From Rhizobium sp. R634 (GTDB lineage Bacteria; Pseudomonadota; Alphaproteobacteria; Rhizobiales; Rhizobiaceae): a stretch of 64,000 bases of DNA. The notes beneath the pieces are model-generated. The model saw only the letters and a program-made list of their open reading frames with translations. It searched no databases and was not told the DNA's origin. The stretch is taken from positions 186,001-250,000 of the forward strand of contig NZ_LOKW01000003.1 in the NCBI RefSeq assembly GCF_002211305.1, in the 5' to 3' direction. Positions 18,789 through 26,906 of this stretch are shown here, one piece after another. A program made the position numbers and the translations under genes. Every line of letters begins with the position of its first letter. Position 1 is the first letter of the stretch.

Positions 18789-19208
18789 ATGACGGGTGCA
18801 TCCCCGATCGCAATAGAGGTACGGCTGCGCGGCGCGGGTCTGCGCCCTACCCGCCAGCGTGTCGCGCTCGGCGACCTCCTGTTTGCCAAGGGCGACCGGC
18901 ATCTGACCGTCGAGGAACTGCACGAGGAGGCGGTCGCCGCCGGCGTGCCGGTGTCGCTCGCGACCGTCTACAATACGCTGCACCAGTTCACCGAAGCCGG
19001 CCTTATCCGCGTTCTCGCCGTCGAGAGCGCCAAGACCTATTTCGACACCAATGTTTCCGACCATCACCATTTCTTCGTCGAAGGCGAGAACGAGGTGCTG
19101 GATATTCCCGTCAGCAACCTGACGATCGGCAATCTGCCGGAGCCGCCTGAAGGCATGGAGATCGCCCATGTCGACGTGGTGATCCGCCTGCGGGCGAAGC
19201 AAGGCTGA
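18789..19208 (+). CDS. irr: Iron response regulator Irr (Fur family)
   Basis: Irr is the rhizobial Fur-superfamily regulator that represses haem synthesis and other iron-using genes when iron or haem is low. The 139-residue protein has the N-terminal winged helix (LRPTRQRVALGDLLFAKGDR, LTVEELHEEAVAAGVPVSLA, TVYNTLHQFTEAGLIRVL). The dimerisation domain has the Irr-type histidine cluster SDHHHFFVEGENEV (~90), a haem-binding site in Irr. It lacks the N-terminal GCPWH-type haem motif of Bradyrhizobium Irr, as expected for Rhizobium. ATG 18789 is chosen: GGAG sits 9 bases upstream, while the earlier TTG abuts it. Divergent from fabA. Confidence 0.93.
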   Translation: MTGASPIAIEVRLRGAGLRPTRQRVALGDLLFAKGDRHLTVEELHEEAVAAGVPVSLATVYNTLHQFTEAGLIRVLAVESAKTYFDTNVSDHHHFFVEGENEVLDIPVSNLTIGNLPEPPEGMEIAHVDVVIRLRAKQG

Positions 19209-19220
19209 CTGAAAGCCGCC

Positions 19221-19856
19221 TCACATGACATCATCGGGATGCCGGCCGGGCTTGTGCTTGTAGGTCGGGAAGGTCCAGCCGAACCAGAGGGCGCCGCCGC
19301 GCACGGCAAAAGCCGCCACGACGCCGCAGGCAGACGCCAGATAGAGCTGCATCTCCAGCGCATTGGCGAGCGTGAAGACGCTCGCGCCGACGAGAGCGGC
19401 CGTCACATAGATTTCCGGCCGCAACAGAACGGAAGGCTCGTTTGCCATCAGATCGCGCAGGATGCCGCCGAAGGTCGCCGTCAGCGTGCCGGTGACGATC
19501 GCGATGGTCGGCGAACCGGTTGCGGCAAGGCCCTTGGCGGCGCCGAGCACGCAATAGGCGGCAAGACCGATCGCATCCAGCCAAATCAGCAGGCGATAGC
19601 GCGATTCCAGCAGATGGGCGGTGAAGAAAACGAGGACGCCCATGACGCAGCAGACAAGGATATAGGCAGGGTTCAGCACCCAGAAGACCGGCACGCGGCC
19701 GAGCACGATATCGCGCACGGTCCCGCCGCCCGTGCCCGTCACCATGGCGAAAAACAGAAAGCCGATCAGGTCCAGCTGCTTGCGCGAGGCGGCGAGCGCG
19801 CCGGTGGCGGCGAAAAGCGCAATGCCGGCATAATCGAGATAGACGAGCAAGGACAT
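19221..19856 (-). CDS. UPF0126 / TRIC-like seven-TM membrane protein
   Basis: A 211-residue inner-membrane protein made of two tandem UPF0126 units, each of three helices plus a glycine-rich kink: GFLFFAMVTGTGGGTVRDIV (~35-54) and TIAIVTGTLTATFGGILRDL (~115-135). A seventh helix lies at the C-terminus. This double GGxxRD pattern is that of bacterial TRIC-type cation channels (YicG/YadS relatives). The family has been proposed to conduct monovalent cations or glycine; the substrate here is unknown. ATG 19856 has AAGGAC upstream of it (CAAGGACATG-like on the opposite strand); GTG two codons earlier is an alternative. It converges on irr with a 12-base gap. Confidence 0.85.
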   Translation of the reverse strand: MSLLVYLDYAGIALFAATGALAASRKQLDLIGFLFFAMVTGTGGGTVRDIVLGRVPVFWVLNPAYILVCCVMGVLVFFTAHLLESRYRLLIWLDAIGLAAYCVLGAAKGLAATGSPTIAIVTGTLTATFGGILRDLMANEPSVLLRPEIYVTAALVGASVFTLANALEMQLYLASACGVVAAFAVRGGALWFGWTFPTYKHKPGRHPDDVM

Positions 19857-19949
19857 GCGAACCCCGGAACCGGCAGAAATCCACCGAAAGAACCACGGCG
19901 GCAAGGGCGGCGCAAGGCGGCGCGGCCATAAAGCCGAAGTCTTTATTTG

Positions 19950-19999
19950 ATGCATGTCGTTGTCCCAAAACCGCTGCACACTTTTGGGCGGCGTGCATT
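19950..19999. repeat. Short rhizobial interspersed palindrome
   Basis: ATGCATGTCG (19950-19959) and a matching GGCGTGCAT near 19990-19998 enclose a perfect inner stem CCCAAAA (19964-19970) / TTTTGGG (19982-19988) around CCGCTGCACA. I recognise this as a dispersed intergenic element common in Rhizobium; it lies between two unrelated genes. Confidence 0.55.
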
Positions 20000-20027
20000 G
20001 GGAGCCTTTATCCAAAAGAGGAAAGCC

Positions 20028-20501
20028 GTGAAACCCCTGGTGCTCGCCCTTCTCAATATCGTCCTGCTGCTTGCCATGCCCGTTGCCGCCTTCGGTCAGC
20101 AATCGCTGATCTCCGATCCGGAGATCTACGAGAAGAAGCACTTTCAGGAGCAGTGCAAGACGGCCGAATTCGCCGACGGCTTCGTTACCAGGCAGGACAT
20201 CAACAATGACGGGTTGATCGACGCGGTGGTCAACGAGGGCCTGCTGACCTGCGACGGACAGAAGGGGCCGCAATGCAACGACGACGGCTGCACCTATAAC
20301 TTCTATCTGCAGGTTGCCGAAGGCGGTTATTTCATGATCGCGACGGCGCAAATCTACGGCTATGACTTCGTCCAGCGCTTCGGCAACATGGTGCTGGCGA
20401 TGAAGATGCATCCGCGTTTCTGCGACCGCACCGAGGGCGATCCCTGCATCGTGACGGCGCGGGTGCGCGGCACCAAATTCGTCACCATTTCGAAGAAATA
20501 G
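20028..20501 (+). CDS. Secreted cysteine-rich protein of unknown function
   Basis: A 157-residue exported protein, not recognised as a named family. A signal peptide (VLALLNIVLLLAMPVAAFG) ends before QQSL. The mature part has six cysteines (EQCKT, LTCDG, QCNDDGC, RFCDR, DPCIV), so three disulfides are possible. An EF-hand/dockerin-like loop DINNDGLIDAV (~62) suggests calcium binding. GTG 20028 is the likely start because AGAGGA lies 5 bases upstream and the signal peptide then begins at once; a longer ATG-started form from 19947 would run through the dispersed repeat. Periplasmic location is inferred. Confidence 0.75.
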   Translation: MKPLVLALLNIVLLLAMPVAAFGQQSLISDPEIYEKKHFQEQCKTAEFADGFVTRQDINNDGLIDAVVNEGLLTCDGQKGPQCNDDGCTYNFYLQVAEGGYFMIATAQIYGYDFVQRFGNMVLAMKMHPRFCDRTEGDPCIVTARVRGTKFVTISKK

Positions 20502-20502
20502 C

Positions 20503-21288
20503 TCAGCGCGGATAGAGTTCCGACGTCCGGCCGGCGAGATAATAGCCGACCAGGCCGTACCATTCGCGGATCGCCGTCGCCATGTTCTGGGCATTGAGGT
20601 TCGGCTGGGTGAAATCGAAGCCGGGCCTTACCTCGCCATCGGTGCGGTAATCGGTCGGCCAGGGCACGACGTCGATTCCAAGCTTGCGAAAAATGCCGAC
20701 CGAGCGCGGCATATGGAACCCCGAGGTGATCAGCAGGCAATGGACAAGCCCCTGGCTCGCCAGGAATTCCTTGGTGTTGACGGCGTTTTCGAAGGTGGTG
20801 CGCGATTGCCGCTCCTCGATCAGGCGATCCTTGCCGATGCCGAAGAGCGGGAAGAAGCGCTCGGCTGCGGCCGCATCGCCTTCATAGATGCCGGAGAGCG
20901 AGCCGTCGCCGCCCGAGATCAGAATGCGCGACTGCGGAAATTTCTGGGCGAGCCGTAAGGCTTCGATGAAACGATCGGCGCCGGCGTTGAATTCTATGCC
21001 ATGGCGCGCCGTGTTGACCTCGTTTTCGAAGGCGCCGCCGAGCACGATCATGCATTGCAGGCTATCGGGATCGGCCGGCTTGGCGAAGCGCTGTTCGAGA
21101 TCCTGCATCAGCAGGTTGCCGGCCGTGGTGTAGAGCGTGACGAAGAGGATGAGGGCGGAGCCCGTCGCGCTGAGGACACTCAGGATGCGCCAGCGGAAAA
21201 GGCCGGCGACGAGGGCGAAGAAGACGAGAAAGAATGCCAGCGACAGCGGCTGACCAAAAACCCAGACAAGCTTCGAGACGACGAACAA
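20503..21288 (-). CDS. YdcF/SanA/ElyC-like DUF218 membrane-anchored protein
   Basis: A 261-residue envelope protein with two N-terminal membrane helices (SLAFFLVFFALVAGLFRW and LSVLSATGSALILFVTLY) and a DUF218 Rossmann-like domain: QCMIVLGGAFENE (~82), SRILISGGDGSLSG (~123), the family motif ESRSRTTFENAVNT-like segment QSRTTFENAVNTKEF (~163) and LLITSGFHMPRSVGIFRKLG. Relatives (ElyC, SanA) act in envelope polysaccharide or undecaprenyl-phosphate economy. Full length for the family. It is convergent with the secreted Cys-rich gene (1-base gap between stops). Confidence 0.85.
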   Translation of the reverse strand: MFVVSKLVWVFGQPLSLAFFLVFFALVAGLFRWRILSVLSATGSALILFVTLYTTAGNLLMQDLEQRFAKPADPDSLQCMIVLGGAFENEVNTARHGIEFNAGADRFIEALRLAQKFPQSRILISGGDGSLSGIYEGDAAAAERFFPLFGIGKDRLIEERQSRTTFENAVNTKEFLASQGLVHCLLITSGFHMPRSVGIFRKLGIDVVPWPTDYRTDGEVRPGFDFTQPNLNAQNMATAIREWYGLVGYYLAGRTSELYPR

Positions 21289-21357
21289 GACCTACTCCTC
21301 GAGGATGGGACGGCGATCCTTCCTATCCGATTCGCCGGTGACGGGAATGCGACGGTT

Positions 21358-22080
21358 CTACTTCTCCGAGGCAACGGCCGAGCGATGCGCCGCGATCTTC
21401 TGGTTGAAGCGCCGTTGCAGCGGCCGCGGGATGAGCATGGCGGCGAATGCCAATGCCATGGCGAAGAGGGAGACCAGCCACAGGGCCTGCGCGCCCACCA
21501 GCCGCGTCAGGACGGCACCGGCGATCGCACCGAGGACCATGCCGCCCCAGGGCACGATCTGGATCGTCCATTCGAGGCGGCGGTCGCCGATGATCCAGCG
21601 GCCGATGCCGCGGCCGAACCGCGACAAGGCGCCGGTCACATAGGTCAGGCCGATCGGCAGGCCTTCGATATGCTCGACGGCCGCGTTCACCATGCCCATG
21701 GCGAAGACAATCATGTAGAAGCGCATCATCAGCATGTCCCGCATGGTTAGCATCGACGCGATCGCCAGGACGAGGCTGACGCTGCCGAGCACCACGAAAA
21801 TACGGCGCTGAGAGACGTGCGAGATGACGATACCCGCCGCATTGCCGAGCACGAAAACGAGGATGGCCGAAACCAGCACAGCGGCGTGATGGAGATTGCC
21901 GTCGCTCAGGGCGAGTGCGGCGCGCGTCGTGTTGCCCGTCATGAAGGACACGAAATCGCCGGTCAGCAGAAGACCGGTCGCATCGGTCATGCCGGCAAGA
22001 AAGGAGATCGCGCCGACGAGCACGACCCCGGTCACGGTTCGTCGGGTGCGGATGATGCGGCGGCGTCTTGCTCTGTTCAT
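21358..22080 (-). CDS. DUF1275 (YoaK-like) multi-TM membrane protein
   Basis: A 240-residue inner-membrane protein with about six helices. It contains the DUF1275 features FLAGMTDATGLLLTGDFVSF followed by MTGNTTRAALALSDGN near residues 28-65 and the PIGLTYVTGALSRFGRGIGR segment near 140. The function of the family is unknown, although it is widespread. ATG 22080 is chosen as the start because the 20 additional upstream residues of the longer frame are not membrane- or family-like. Transcribed toward the DUF218 gene with a 69-base gap, divergent from an AraC regulator. Confidence 0.85.
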   Translation of the reverse strand: MNRARRRRIIRTRRTVTGVVLVGAISFLAGMTDATGLLLTGDFVSFMTGNTTRAALALSDGNLHHAAVLVSAILVFVLGNAAGIVISHVSQRRIFVVLGSVSLVLAIASMLTMRDMLMMRFYMIVFAMGMVNAAVEHIEGLPIGLTYVTGALSRFGRGIGRWIIGDRRLEWTIQIVPWGGMVLGAIAGAVLTRLVGAQALWLVSLFAMALAFAAMLIPRPLQRRFNQKIAAHRSAVASEK

Positions 22081-22264
22081 TGGCTGCGGGTCCTGAGGCC
22101 GAATCGGTGAGATTCCCGCAACAAGGATAAATCCTCTCATTGAGGAATTGGCAAAGACCGCTGGGACAGGCGGGAAAATTCTACGCGCTCCGGCTTATTG
22201 CCGGAATCGCCCTTCTAGTGTTCGCTGTCTTGGCTTCGGTCTCGCGATCTGGCAGACGGAGCGC

Positions 22265-23149
22265 ATGAGCCATCATCGTATCGCTGGGGAATGCATGGAA
22301 CACGAGGATTTTCCCATTCCAACCGGAGCCTTGATCCGACAGGGCGGGCGGGCCTGTTTCTATCGCCTCGTCAATACGAGCCCCCTGCTGATGCAGGTGC
22401 TGTCGGGAACGAAGATCGTCGCCGCCAATGACGAGGCTTTGCGGTTCGAGGCGGGCGCCTACGGCCTGCTGCCCGATTATCAACCCCTGATGATGGAAAA
22501 CATCCCTAAGGCGCCACAGCCCTATCAGACCATCGCGCTTCCCGTTCCCAGACAATTGTTCGAGGATGCCTATGCCCGCATGGGCTCGATTGCCGTCCCG
22601 CCGATGCCTCTTCCCGCGCGTTCTTCCGACATGCCGGCGGAAGCGGCCGCCTTGTTCGACTATTGCTGTCAGCCCGGCAATCTGGCCAGGCTTCCCGTCG
22701 CCATCGCCAAGGCACGCTTGATGGAACTCGTCACCTGGTTCGCGTTATCGGGAGCGGTGCTGGGCCAAAGCCGGAGCTCTCGGCTCGAAGACCGGCTGCG
22801 GCAGATGATCGAAACCGATCCGGCCTTCGGCTGGACGCTGCGGCATGCGGCGCACGCGTTCAACATGAGCGAAGCGACGCTCAGGCGCAGGCTGGCGGCC
22901 GAGAATAGCGGCTTCAGTGAAATCCTGAGCGATACAAGGATGAACAGGGCCCTCGCCCTTGTTCAGACGACCGCCCTTTCCATGGCGCAGGTCGCATTCG
23001 AAGTCGGTTACGACTCGCCGTCCCAGTTCGCGGCGCGCTTCAAGGAGCGGTTCGGCGTCAGTCCACGCCATGTGCGCAACGGATCCGAGTTGTTTGAGCG
23101 GATCGGGACAGAAGTTGAGCATAGCGGGGCAGACGCGCTTTCGCAGTGA
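22265..23149 (+). CDS. AraC-family transcriptional regulator
   Basis: A 294-residue regulator. The first ~170 residues are a cupin-like sensing region (ALIRQGGRACFYRLVNTSPL, DEALRFEAGAYGLLPDYQPL). The C-terminal ~100 residues form the double helix-turn-helix of AraC: GWTLRHAAHAFNMSEATLRR (first HTH) and LSMAQVAFEVGYDSPSQFAA then RFKERFGVSPRHVRN (second HTH and signature). ATG 22265 is used; ATG 22294 is possible. It resembles the group of AraC regulators that begin with a poorly conserved ligand domain. Divergent from DUF1275 and 38 bases upstream of the PEBP gene; either could be its target. Confidence 0.85.
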   Translation: MSHHRIAGECMEHEDFPIPTGALIRQGGRACFYRLVNTSPLLMQVLSGTKIVAANDEALRFEAGAYGLLPDYQPLMMENIPKAPQPYQTIALPVPRQLFEDAYARMGSIAVPPMPLPARSSDMPAEAAALFDYCCQPGNLARLPVAIAKARLMELVTWFALSGAVLGQSRSSRLEDRLRQMIETDPAFGWTLRHAAHAFNMSEATLRRRLAAENSGFSEILSDTRMNRALALVQTTALSMAQVAFEVGYDSPSQFAARFKERFGVSPRHVRNGSELFERIGTEVEHSGADALSQ

Positions 23150-23187
23150 CGATAGCTCTGCTGCATCATCAACCGCAGGAAAGCAAA

Positions 23188-23730
23188 ATGCGTTTCATAA
23201 CAGCACTTCTCGCCACGTCCCTCATCGGCGCCGCGGCCGCACAGGCCGAAATGAAGCTCACCTCCACCGATCTGACCGCCGGCAAGGCCATGGCCGAGGC
23301 GCAGGTCTTCAACAGCTTCGGCTGCTCGGGCAAGAACATTTCGCCGGAACTCGCCTGGTCCGGCGCTCCCGAGGGCACCAAGAGCTTCGCCATCATGGCC
23401 TACGATCCGGATGCGCCGACAGGCTCCGGCTGGTGGCACTGGTCGGTGTTCAACATTCCGGCAAATGTCTCGAAGATCGCCACCGGCGCAAGCGGTGAGA
23501 AGAAGCTTCCCGAAGGCGCCGTCGAAGGCCAGACCGATTTTGGCACTTCAGGATATGGCGGCGCCTGTCCTCCGGCCGGCGATGCGCCGCACCACTATCA
23601 GTTCACCGTCTACGCGCTGTCGGTGGACAAGCTGCCCCTGCCCGACACGGCGCCCGGCGCCATGGTCGGCTTCTATGTCAGGGCCAATACGCTCGGCAAA
23701 GCGTCTGTCGAGGTCACCTACGGCCGCTGA
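23188..23730 (+). CDS. Periplasmic YbhB/YbcL-like PEBP (Raf-kinase-inhibitor-like) protein
   Basis: A 180-residue phosphatidylethanolamine-binding-protein-fold protein of the YbhB/YbcL group. A short signal peptide (RFITALLATSLIGAAAAQA) precedes the mature chain. The fold motifs are present: FGCSGKNISPELAWSGAP (~47-64), SFAIMAYDPDAPTGSGWWHW (the DPDAP anion-pocket signature, ~73-92), FGTSGYGGACPPAGDAPHHY (~124-143). ATG 23188 follows AGGAAAGC. The family's bacterial role is unclear; ligands may be small phosphorylated compounds. Confidence 0.9.
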   Translation: MRFITALLATSLIGAAAAQAEMKLTSTDLTAGKAMAEAQVFNSFGCSGKNISPELAWSGAPEGTKSFAIMAYDPDAPTGSGWWHWSVFNIPANVSKIATGASGEKKLPEGAVEGQTDFGTSGYGGACPPAGDAPHHYQFTVYALSVDKLPLPDTAPGAMVGFYVRANTLGKASVEVTYGR

Positions 23731-23914
23731 CCTGCGCTCGCTGTTGCGTTCGATCCGGCCATGAAGTCTGGCCGAGGTTTTTTAGCCTCGGCCAAATGGC
23801 GCCGTATCGAGCGGTCTGCGCGCCGATGCCGGTTCGATCAGACGTGTTTTTCCTTGACTATCCCGTCGTCCGGCCGAACCTGCCCGTCGTAAGCCTTTCA
23901 ATCAGGAGAATAAC

Positions 23915-24310
23915 GTGGCCGAAAACGAGCTATTCGAAAAAGGTTTGGAAATGCGCCGCGCCGTGCTCGGCGCCGAATATGTCGATAGAAGCCTCGAGAA
24001 GGCAGACGACTTCATGATGGCTTTCCAGCGGCTGACGACGGAATGGTGCTGGGGCTCCACCTGGACTCGGGAGGGATTGGACCGAAAGACGCGCTCGATG
24101 CTCAATCTCGCGATGCTGACGGCGCTCTCGAAGCCTTCCGAATTGAAGCTGCACGTCAAGGGCGCGCTGCAAAACGGCGTCAGCGTCGAGGAGATAAAGG
24201 AGATTCTCCTGCACGCCACCGTCTATTCAGGCATTCCGGCCGGGCTGGAAGCCTTCAAGGCCGCTCATGAGGTTCTTGTTGCGGAAGGGGCGATAACCGC
24301 TGGACGATGA
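23915..24310 (+). CDS. Carboxymuconolactone decarboxylase family protein (PcaC-like)
   Basis: A 131-residue AhpD-fold protein of the PcaC type. It carries EKGLEMRRAVLGAEYVDRSL, FQRLTTEWCWGSTWTREGLD, RKTRSMLNLAMLTALSKPSE, LKLHVKGALQNGVSVEEIKE and LLHATVYSGIPAGLEAFKAA, matching 4-carboxymuconolactone decarboxylase over its whole length. PcaC acts in the protocatechuate branch of the beta-ketoadipate pathway; however, no other pca genes adjoin, so the true substrate may differ. The start is GTG 23915 with AGGAGA upstream. Confidence 0.8.
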   Translation: MAENELFEKGLEMRRAVLGAEYVDRSLEKADDFMMAFQRLTTEWCWGSTWTREGLDRKTRSMLNLAMLTALSKPSELKLHVKGALQNGVSVEEIKEILLHATVYSGIPAGLEAFKAAHEVLVAEGAITAGR

Positions 24311-24330
24311 AGCGGAGGCGCAGCGCGTCG

Positions 24331-25482
24331 TCACAAGACGGTTTCGACGAGTGGGATCAAGGCCGCGCCGATCGCGCCGGGGGCATCGACGACCTCGGCC
24401 ACGGTAAGCTTGGGGACATCGCGCAATGCGCCGTGGCGAGGCAGGTTGTTGAATTCGGTCCGTTCGATCAGCATTCTTGCCAGCGAATGCGGAAGCTCGC
24501 CGCCGAGGACGATCAAGGCCGGGTCGAACACCGCGCAGATGGCGTTGATGGCGCGGTTGTGCGCGGGCGCGACGCGATCGACCCATTCGGCAACGCCGTC
24601 CCACTCCACCAAATTTTCGTTTTTCAGGTCCTTCAGCGTCAAGTCCTGATAGCCCCTGGCATGGAGTTCTTGAAGCAGGAGGCTGAGCGCAGGGCGGTCG
24701 TCGTAATCCTGACGCCCGAAGAGAACGGAATATTCGCCGGCATTGCCGAAACTGCCGCGAAACGGCATGCCGCCGGATACGAGGCCGCCGCCATAGCCGT
24801 GAAGATGGGCAATATAGGCGAAATCCGCGACATCGCGGCCGACACCGAAAATCGCTTCCGCCAAAGCTGCGGTTCTGGCGACATTATCGGCCCAGACCGG
24901 CAGGCCGAGCTGCCTTCCGAGCAGGGGCGCCAGATCGATCAATGACCAATGCGCAAGCGGCAACGGGCAATTGAAGGCCGTTTCCAGCATGCGGTGGCCG
25001 GCGACCGCCAGACCGACGCCGAATACGTCGCGCCGCTTGGCGCCGCGGCGGGCGAGAAGCTCTTCGACCGCCGCTTCGATCCTGTCCATCTCTTCGGCCA
25101 GCGAAGATCCGGACTGAGCAATTTCCATGTTTTCCAGGGGTTCTCCGAACCCCATGAGACATAGGCCGATCGAACCGACATTCACGGAAATGCCGAGCGT
25201 TAGGCACCAATCCCTGCAGAGCGTCAGCTCCGGACTCGGCGGGCCGGGGCGCCGGTTTTCCGAAGGCGAGAAGGCGATCATTCCCCGGTCGTGGAGCCGC
25301 CCGACAATCCTGTGCAAGGATTGCTGGGTGAGATCGAGCGGCTCGGTCAGATCAGAGCGTTCGATGCCGGGAGATTTCCAGATCAGCCGCAAAAGATCCC
25401 GCTCATTGCGGGAGGCCACCCGCAATGGTTGAGAGTCGCGCAGAAAATGCGGCGCAACATGGTTTAGAGGGACGTACTTCAT
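24331..25482 (-). CDS. ROK-family transcriptional regulator
   Basis: A 383-residue repressor-type ROK protein. The N-terminus has a MarR-like winged helix (NERDLLRLIWKSPGIERSDL then TEPLDLTQQSLHRIVGRLHD). The sugar-kinase-like part has TLGISVNVGSIGLCLMGFGE (~113), GVGLAVAGHRMLET, VWADNVARTAALAEAIFG and GGMPFRGSFGNAGEYSVLFG. The usual ROK zinc motif CxCGxxGCxE that should follow the GxAGE segment is absent, so its structural zinc site is lost or altered. ATG 25482. A near-palindrome TTTACACT...AGTGTGAA lies just upstream, possibly its operator. It converges on the pcaC-like gene with a 20-base gap. Confidence 0.85.
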   Translation of the reverse strand: MKYVPLNHVAPHFLRDSQPLRVASRNERDLLRLIWKSPGIERSDLTEPLDLTQQSLHRIVGRLHDRGMIAFSPSENRRPGPPSPELTLCRDWCLTLGISVNVGSIGLCLMGFGEPLENMEIAQSGSSLAEEMDRIEAAVEELLARRGAKRRDVFGVGLAVAGHRMLETAFNCPLPLAHWSLIDLAPLLGRQLGLPVWADNVARTAALAEAIFGVGRDVADFAYIAHLHGYGGGLVSGGMPFRGSFGNAGEYSVLFGRQDYDDRPALSLLLQELHARGYQDLTLKDLKNENLVEWDGVAEWVDRVAPAHNRAINAICAVFDPALIVLGGELPHSLARMLIERTEFNNLPRHGALRDVPKLTVAEVVDAPGAIGAALIPLVETVL

Positions 25483-25498
25483 TTTCAGATCATTTTGA

Positions 25499-25517
25499 TT
25501 TACACTGGGAGTGTGAA
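25499..25517. promoter_or_regulatory. Candidate ROK regulator operator
   Basis: TTTACACT (25499-25506) GGG AGTGTGAA (25510-25517): 7 of 8 positions are symmetric, 17 bases upstream of the ROK start and in the divergent region toward an AraC gene. ROK and related repressors bind such palindromes; binding here is inferred. Confidence 0.45.
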
Positions 25518-25721
25518 ACCCGTCGGGGATGCTTTGCTTCTGCCAAACCGAGGTCCTGCCTGCTGTGTCGAGATTGGCCGAGCCAGCCGGGACGACAGTA
25601 TTTTGGGAAGAGAAAGGGAGACTGATTCTGAGCGTTGGAGGGAAGGATATAGCCATGCCGCCCGAGATAGAAGAGGGCGTTTCGACCGGCAGGGTGTGGA
25701 AAACGGAAAGAGCCGAGCTGC

Positions 25722-26753
25722 ATGGTATGGCTAAGATCTAATAACTCGCGACGCGAGCATGATTATGGCTTTGTGCCGACTCTTGAAGGTGACGACTTCG
25801 AGTCGATGGTGCGAGCCTTCACAACCGGCTACGGCGTCTTTGGCGCAAAACCGCTGGGCGACGACCGAGCCTTCAACTGGGCAGCGGACATGAGACGAGG
25901 TGGCCCGCTGACGGCGGTTCACTCGGTTTACCCGACGTCCTGGAAAATCCGGACGCTCGACGAAAGCCCGCAACATCTTGCGCTTTTCATTCCCCATAAA
26001 GGGTCCTTTCAGCTAACGATCGGGAAGAGGACCGCAGAGGGTGGACCAGGCCAGATTCTCATGGCCAACAATCATGAGGCCGACGATCGGTTGGTGCACG
26101 GTCCGCACCGTTCGGATGTGCTTTTCCTGGATTGGAAGGTCATGAGACGAACGCTCTTCTCGCTCCTGGAAACGCCGACCTTCGAATCGCTGGACCTAGA
26201 GCCCGTCGTGGACCTTTCAAGTCCGGCGGGCCGGCTGATCGGCAATCTGACGCAGACGATCATCCAGGGCATGCGCGACGGCGGTCCCCTTCTCTCCTCG
26301 CCGCTCGCCCTGTCGACAATGAGCGAAGCGCTGGCCGACCTGGTGATCCGCTTCGCCCAGCATCGTCTTTCCGGCCATTTCGAAAAAAAGAAAATCTCGG
26401 CGGTTGCGCCGTGGCATGTCCGGCGCGCGATCGACTACATGCATGCCAACATCGCCGAGCCTTTCACCATGTCGATGGTGGCCGATGAAGTCGGGATTTC
26501 ACTGCGGGCCCTGCAAACCGGCTTCAAGACCTTCCGGGGAACGTCACCCGGCGCTTATCTGCGCACGATCAGGCTGAAAGCCGTTCACGACCAGCTGCGG
26601 GATCCATTGAACCAGCAAACCCTCCGCGACATCTGCACGACCTGGGGCTTTTTTCACCCCGGCAGATTTTCCGCGATCTACCGTAGCGCTTTCGGAGAAA
26701 GCCCCAGGGATACGCGCTTGCGCGCCGCCATCGGCTTCGGTGCGACCGCGTAG
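25722..26753 (+). CDS. AraC-family transcriptional regulator
   Basis: A 343-residue regulator with an N-terminal AraC-binding/cupin region (AFNWAADMRRGGPLTAVHSV, QHLALFIPHKGSFQLTIGKR, GPGQILMANNHEADDRLVHG). The C-terminal DNA-binding domain has HVRRAIDYMHANIAEPFTMS, MVADEVGISLRALQTGFKTF, RGTSPGAYLRTIRLKAVHDQ and FFHPGRFSAIYRSAFGESPR. The last two are the AraC family signature. Start ATG 25722. It is divergent from the ROK gene; the target is unknown. The C-terminal RDTRLRAAIGF extension is normal for this subgroup. Confidence 0.85.
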   Translation: MVWLRSNNSRREHDYGFVPTLEGDDFESMVRAFTTGYGVFGAKPLGDDRAFNWAADMRRGGPLTAVHSVYPTSWKIRTLDESPQHLALFIPHKGSFQLTIGKRTAEGGPGQILMANNHEADDRLVHGPHRSDVLFLDWKVMRRTLFSLLETPTFESLDLEPVVDLSSPAGRLIGNLTQTIIQGMRDGGPLLSSPLALSTMSEALADLVIRFAQHRLSGHFEKKKISAVAPWHVRRAIDYMHANIAEPFTMSMVADEVGISLRALQTGFKTFRGTSPGAYLRTIRLKAVHDQLRDPLNQQTLRDICTTWGFFHPGRFSAIYRSAFGESPRDTRLRAAIGFGATA

Positions 26754-26906
26754 GCTCCGGGCTCACATCTCAGGAGCAATCGCACGGTCCTGTCGATCGC
26801 CTTGAAGGCGAACAGATATTACGTGATGCTACAGGCGCCGGCCTGTGCCGCCTGCTAATATTCAAGCCCAGAAAGCCTCCTCCCCGAGCGATTGCTGGAT
26901 GCGTGA

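Noticed and set aside
25529..25741. 70-codon plus-strand frame between the ROK and AraC genes (contains LILSVGGKDIAMPPEIEEG)
   Set aside because: Overlaps the AraC start, has no usable Shine-Dalgarno (purines abut the ATG) and no recognised family; more likely the regulatory gap, though a small gene cannot be excluded.
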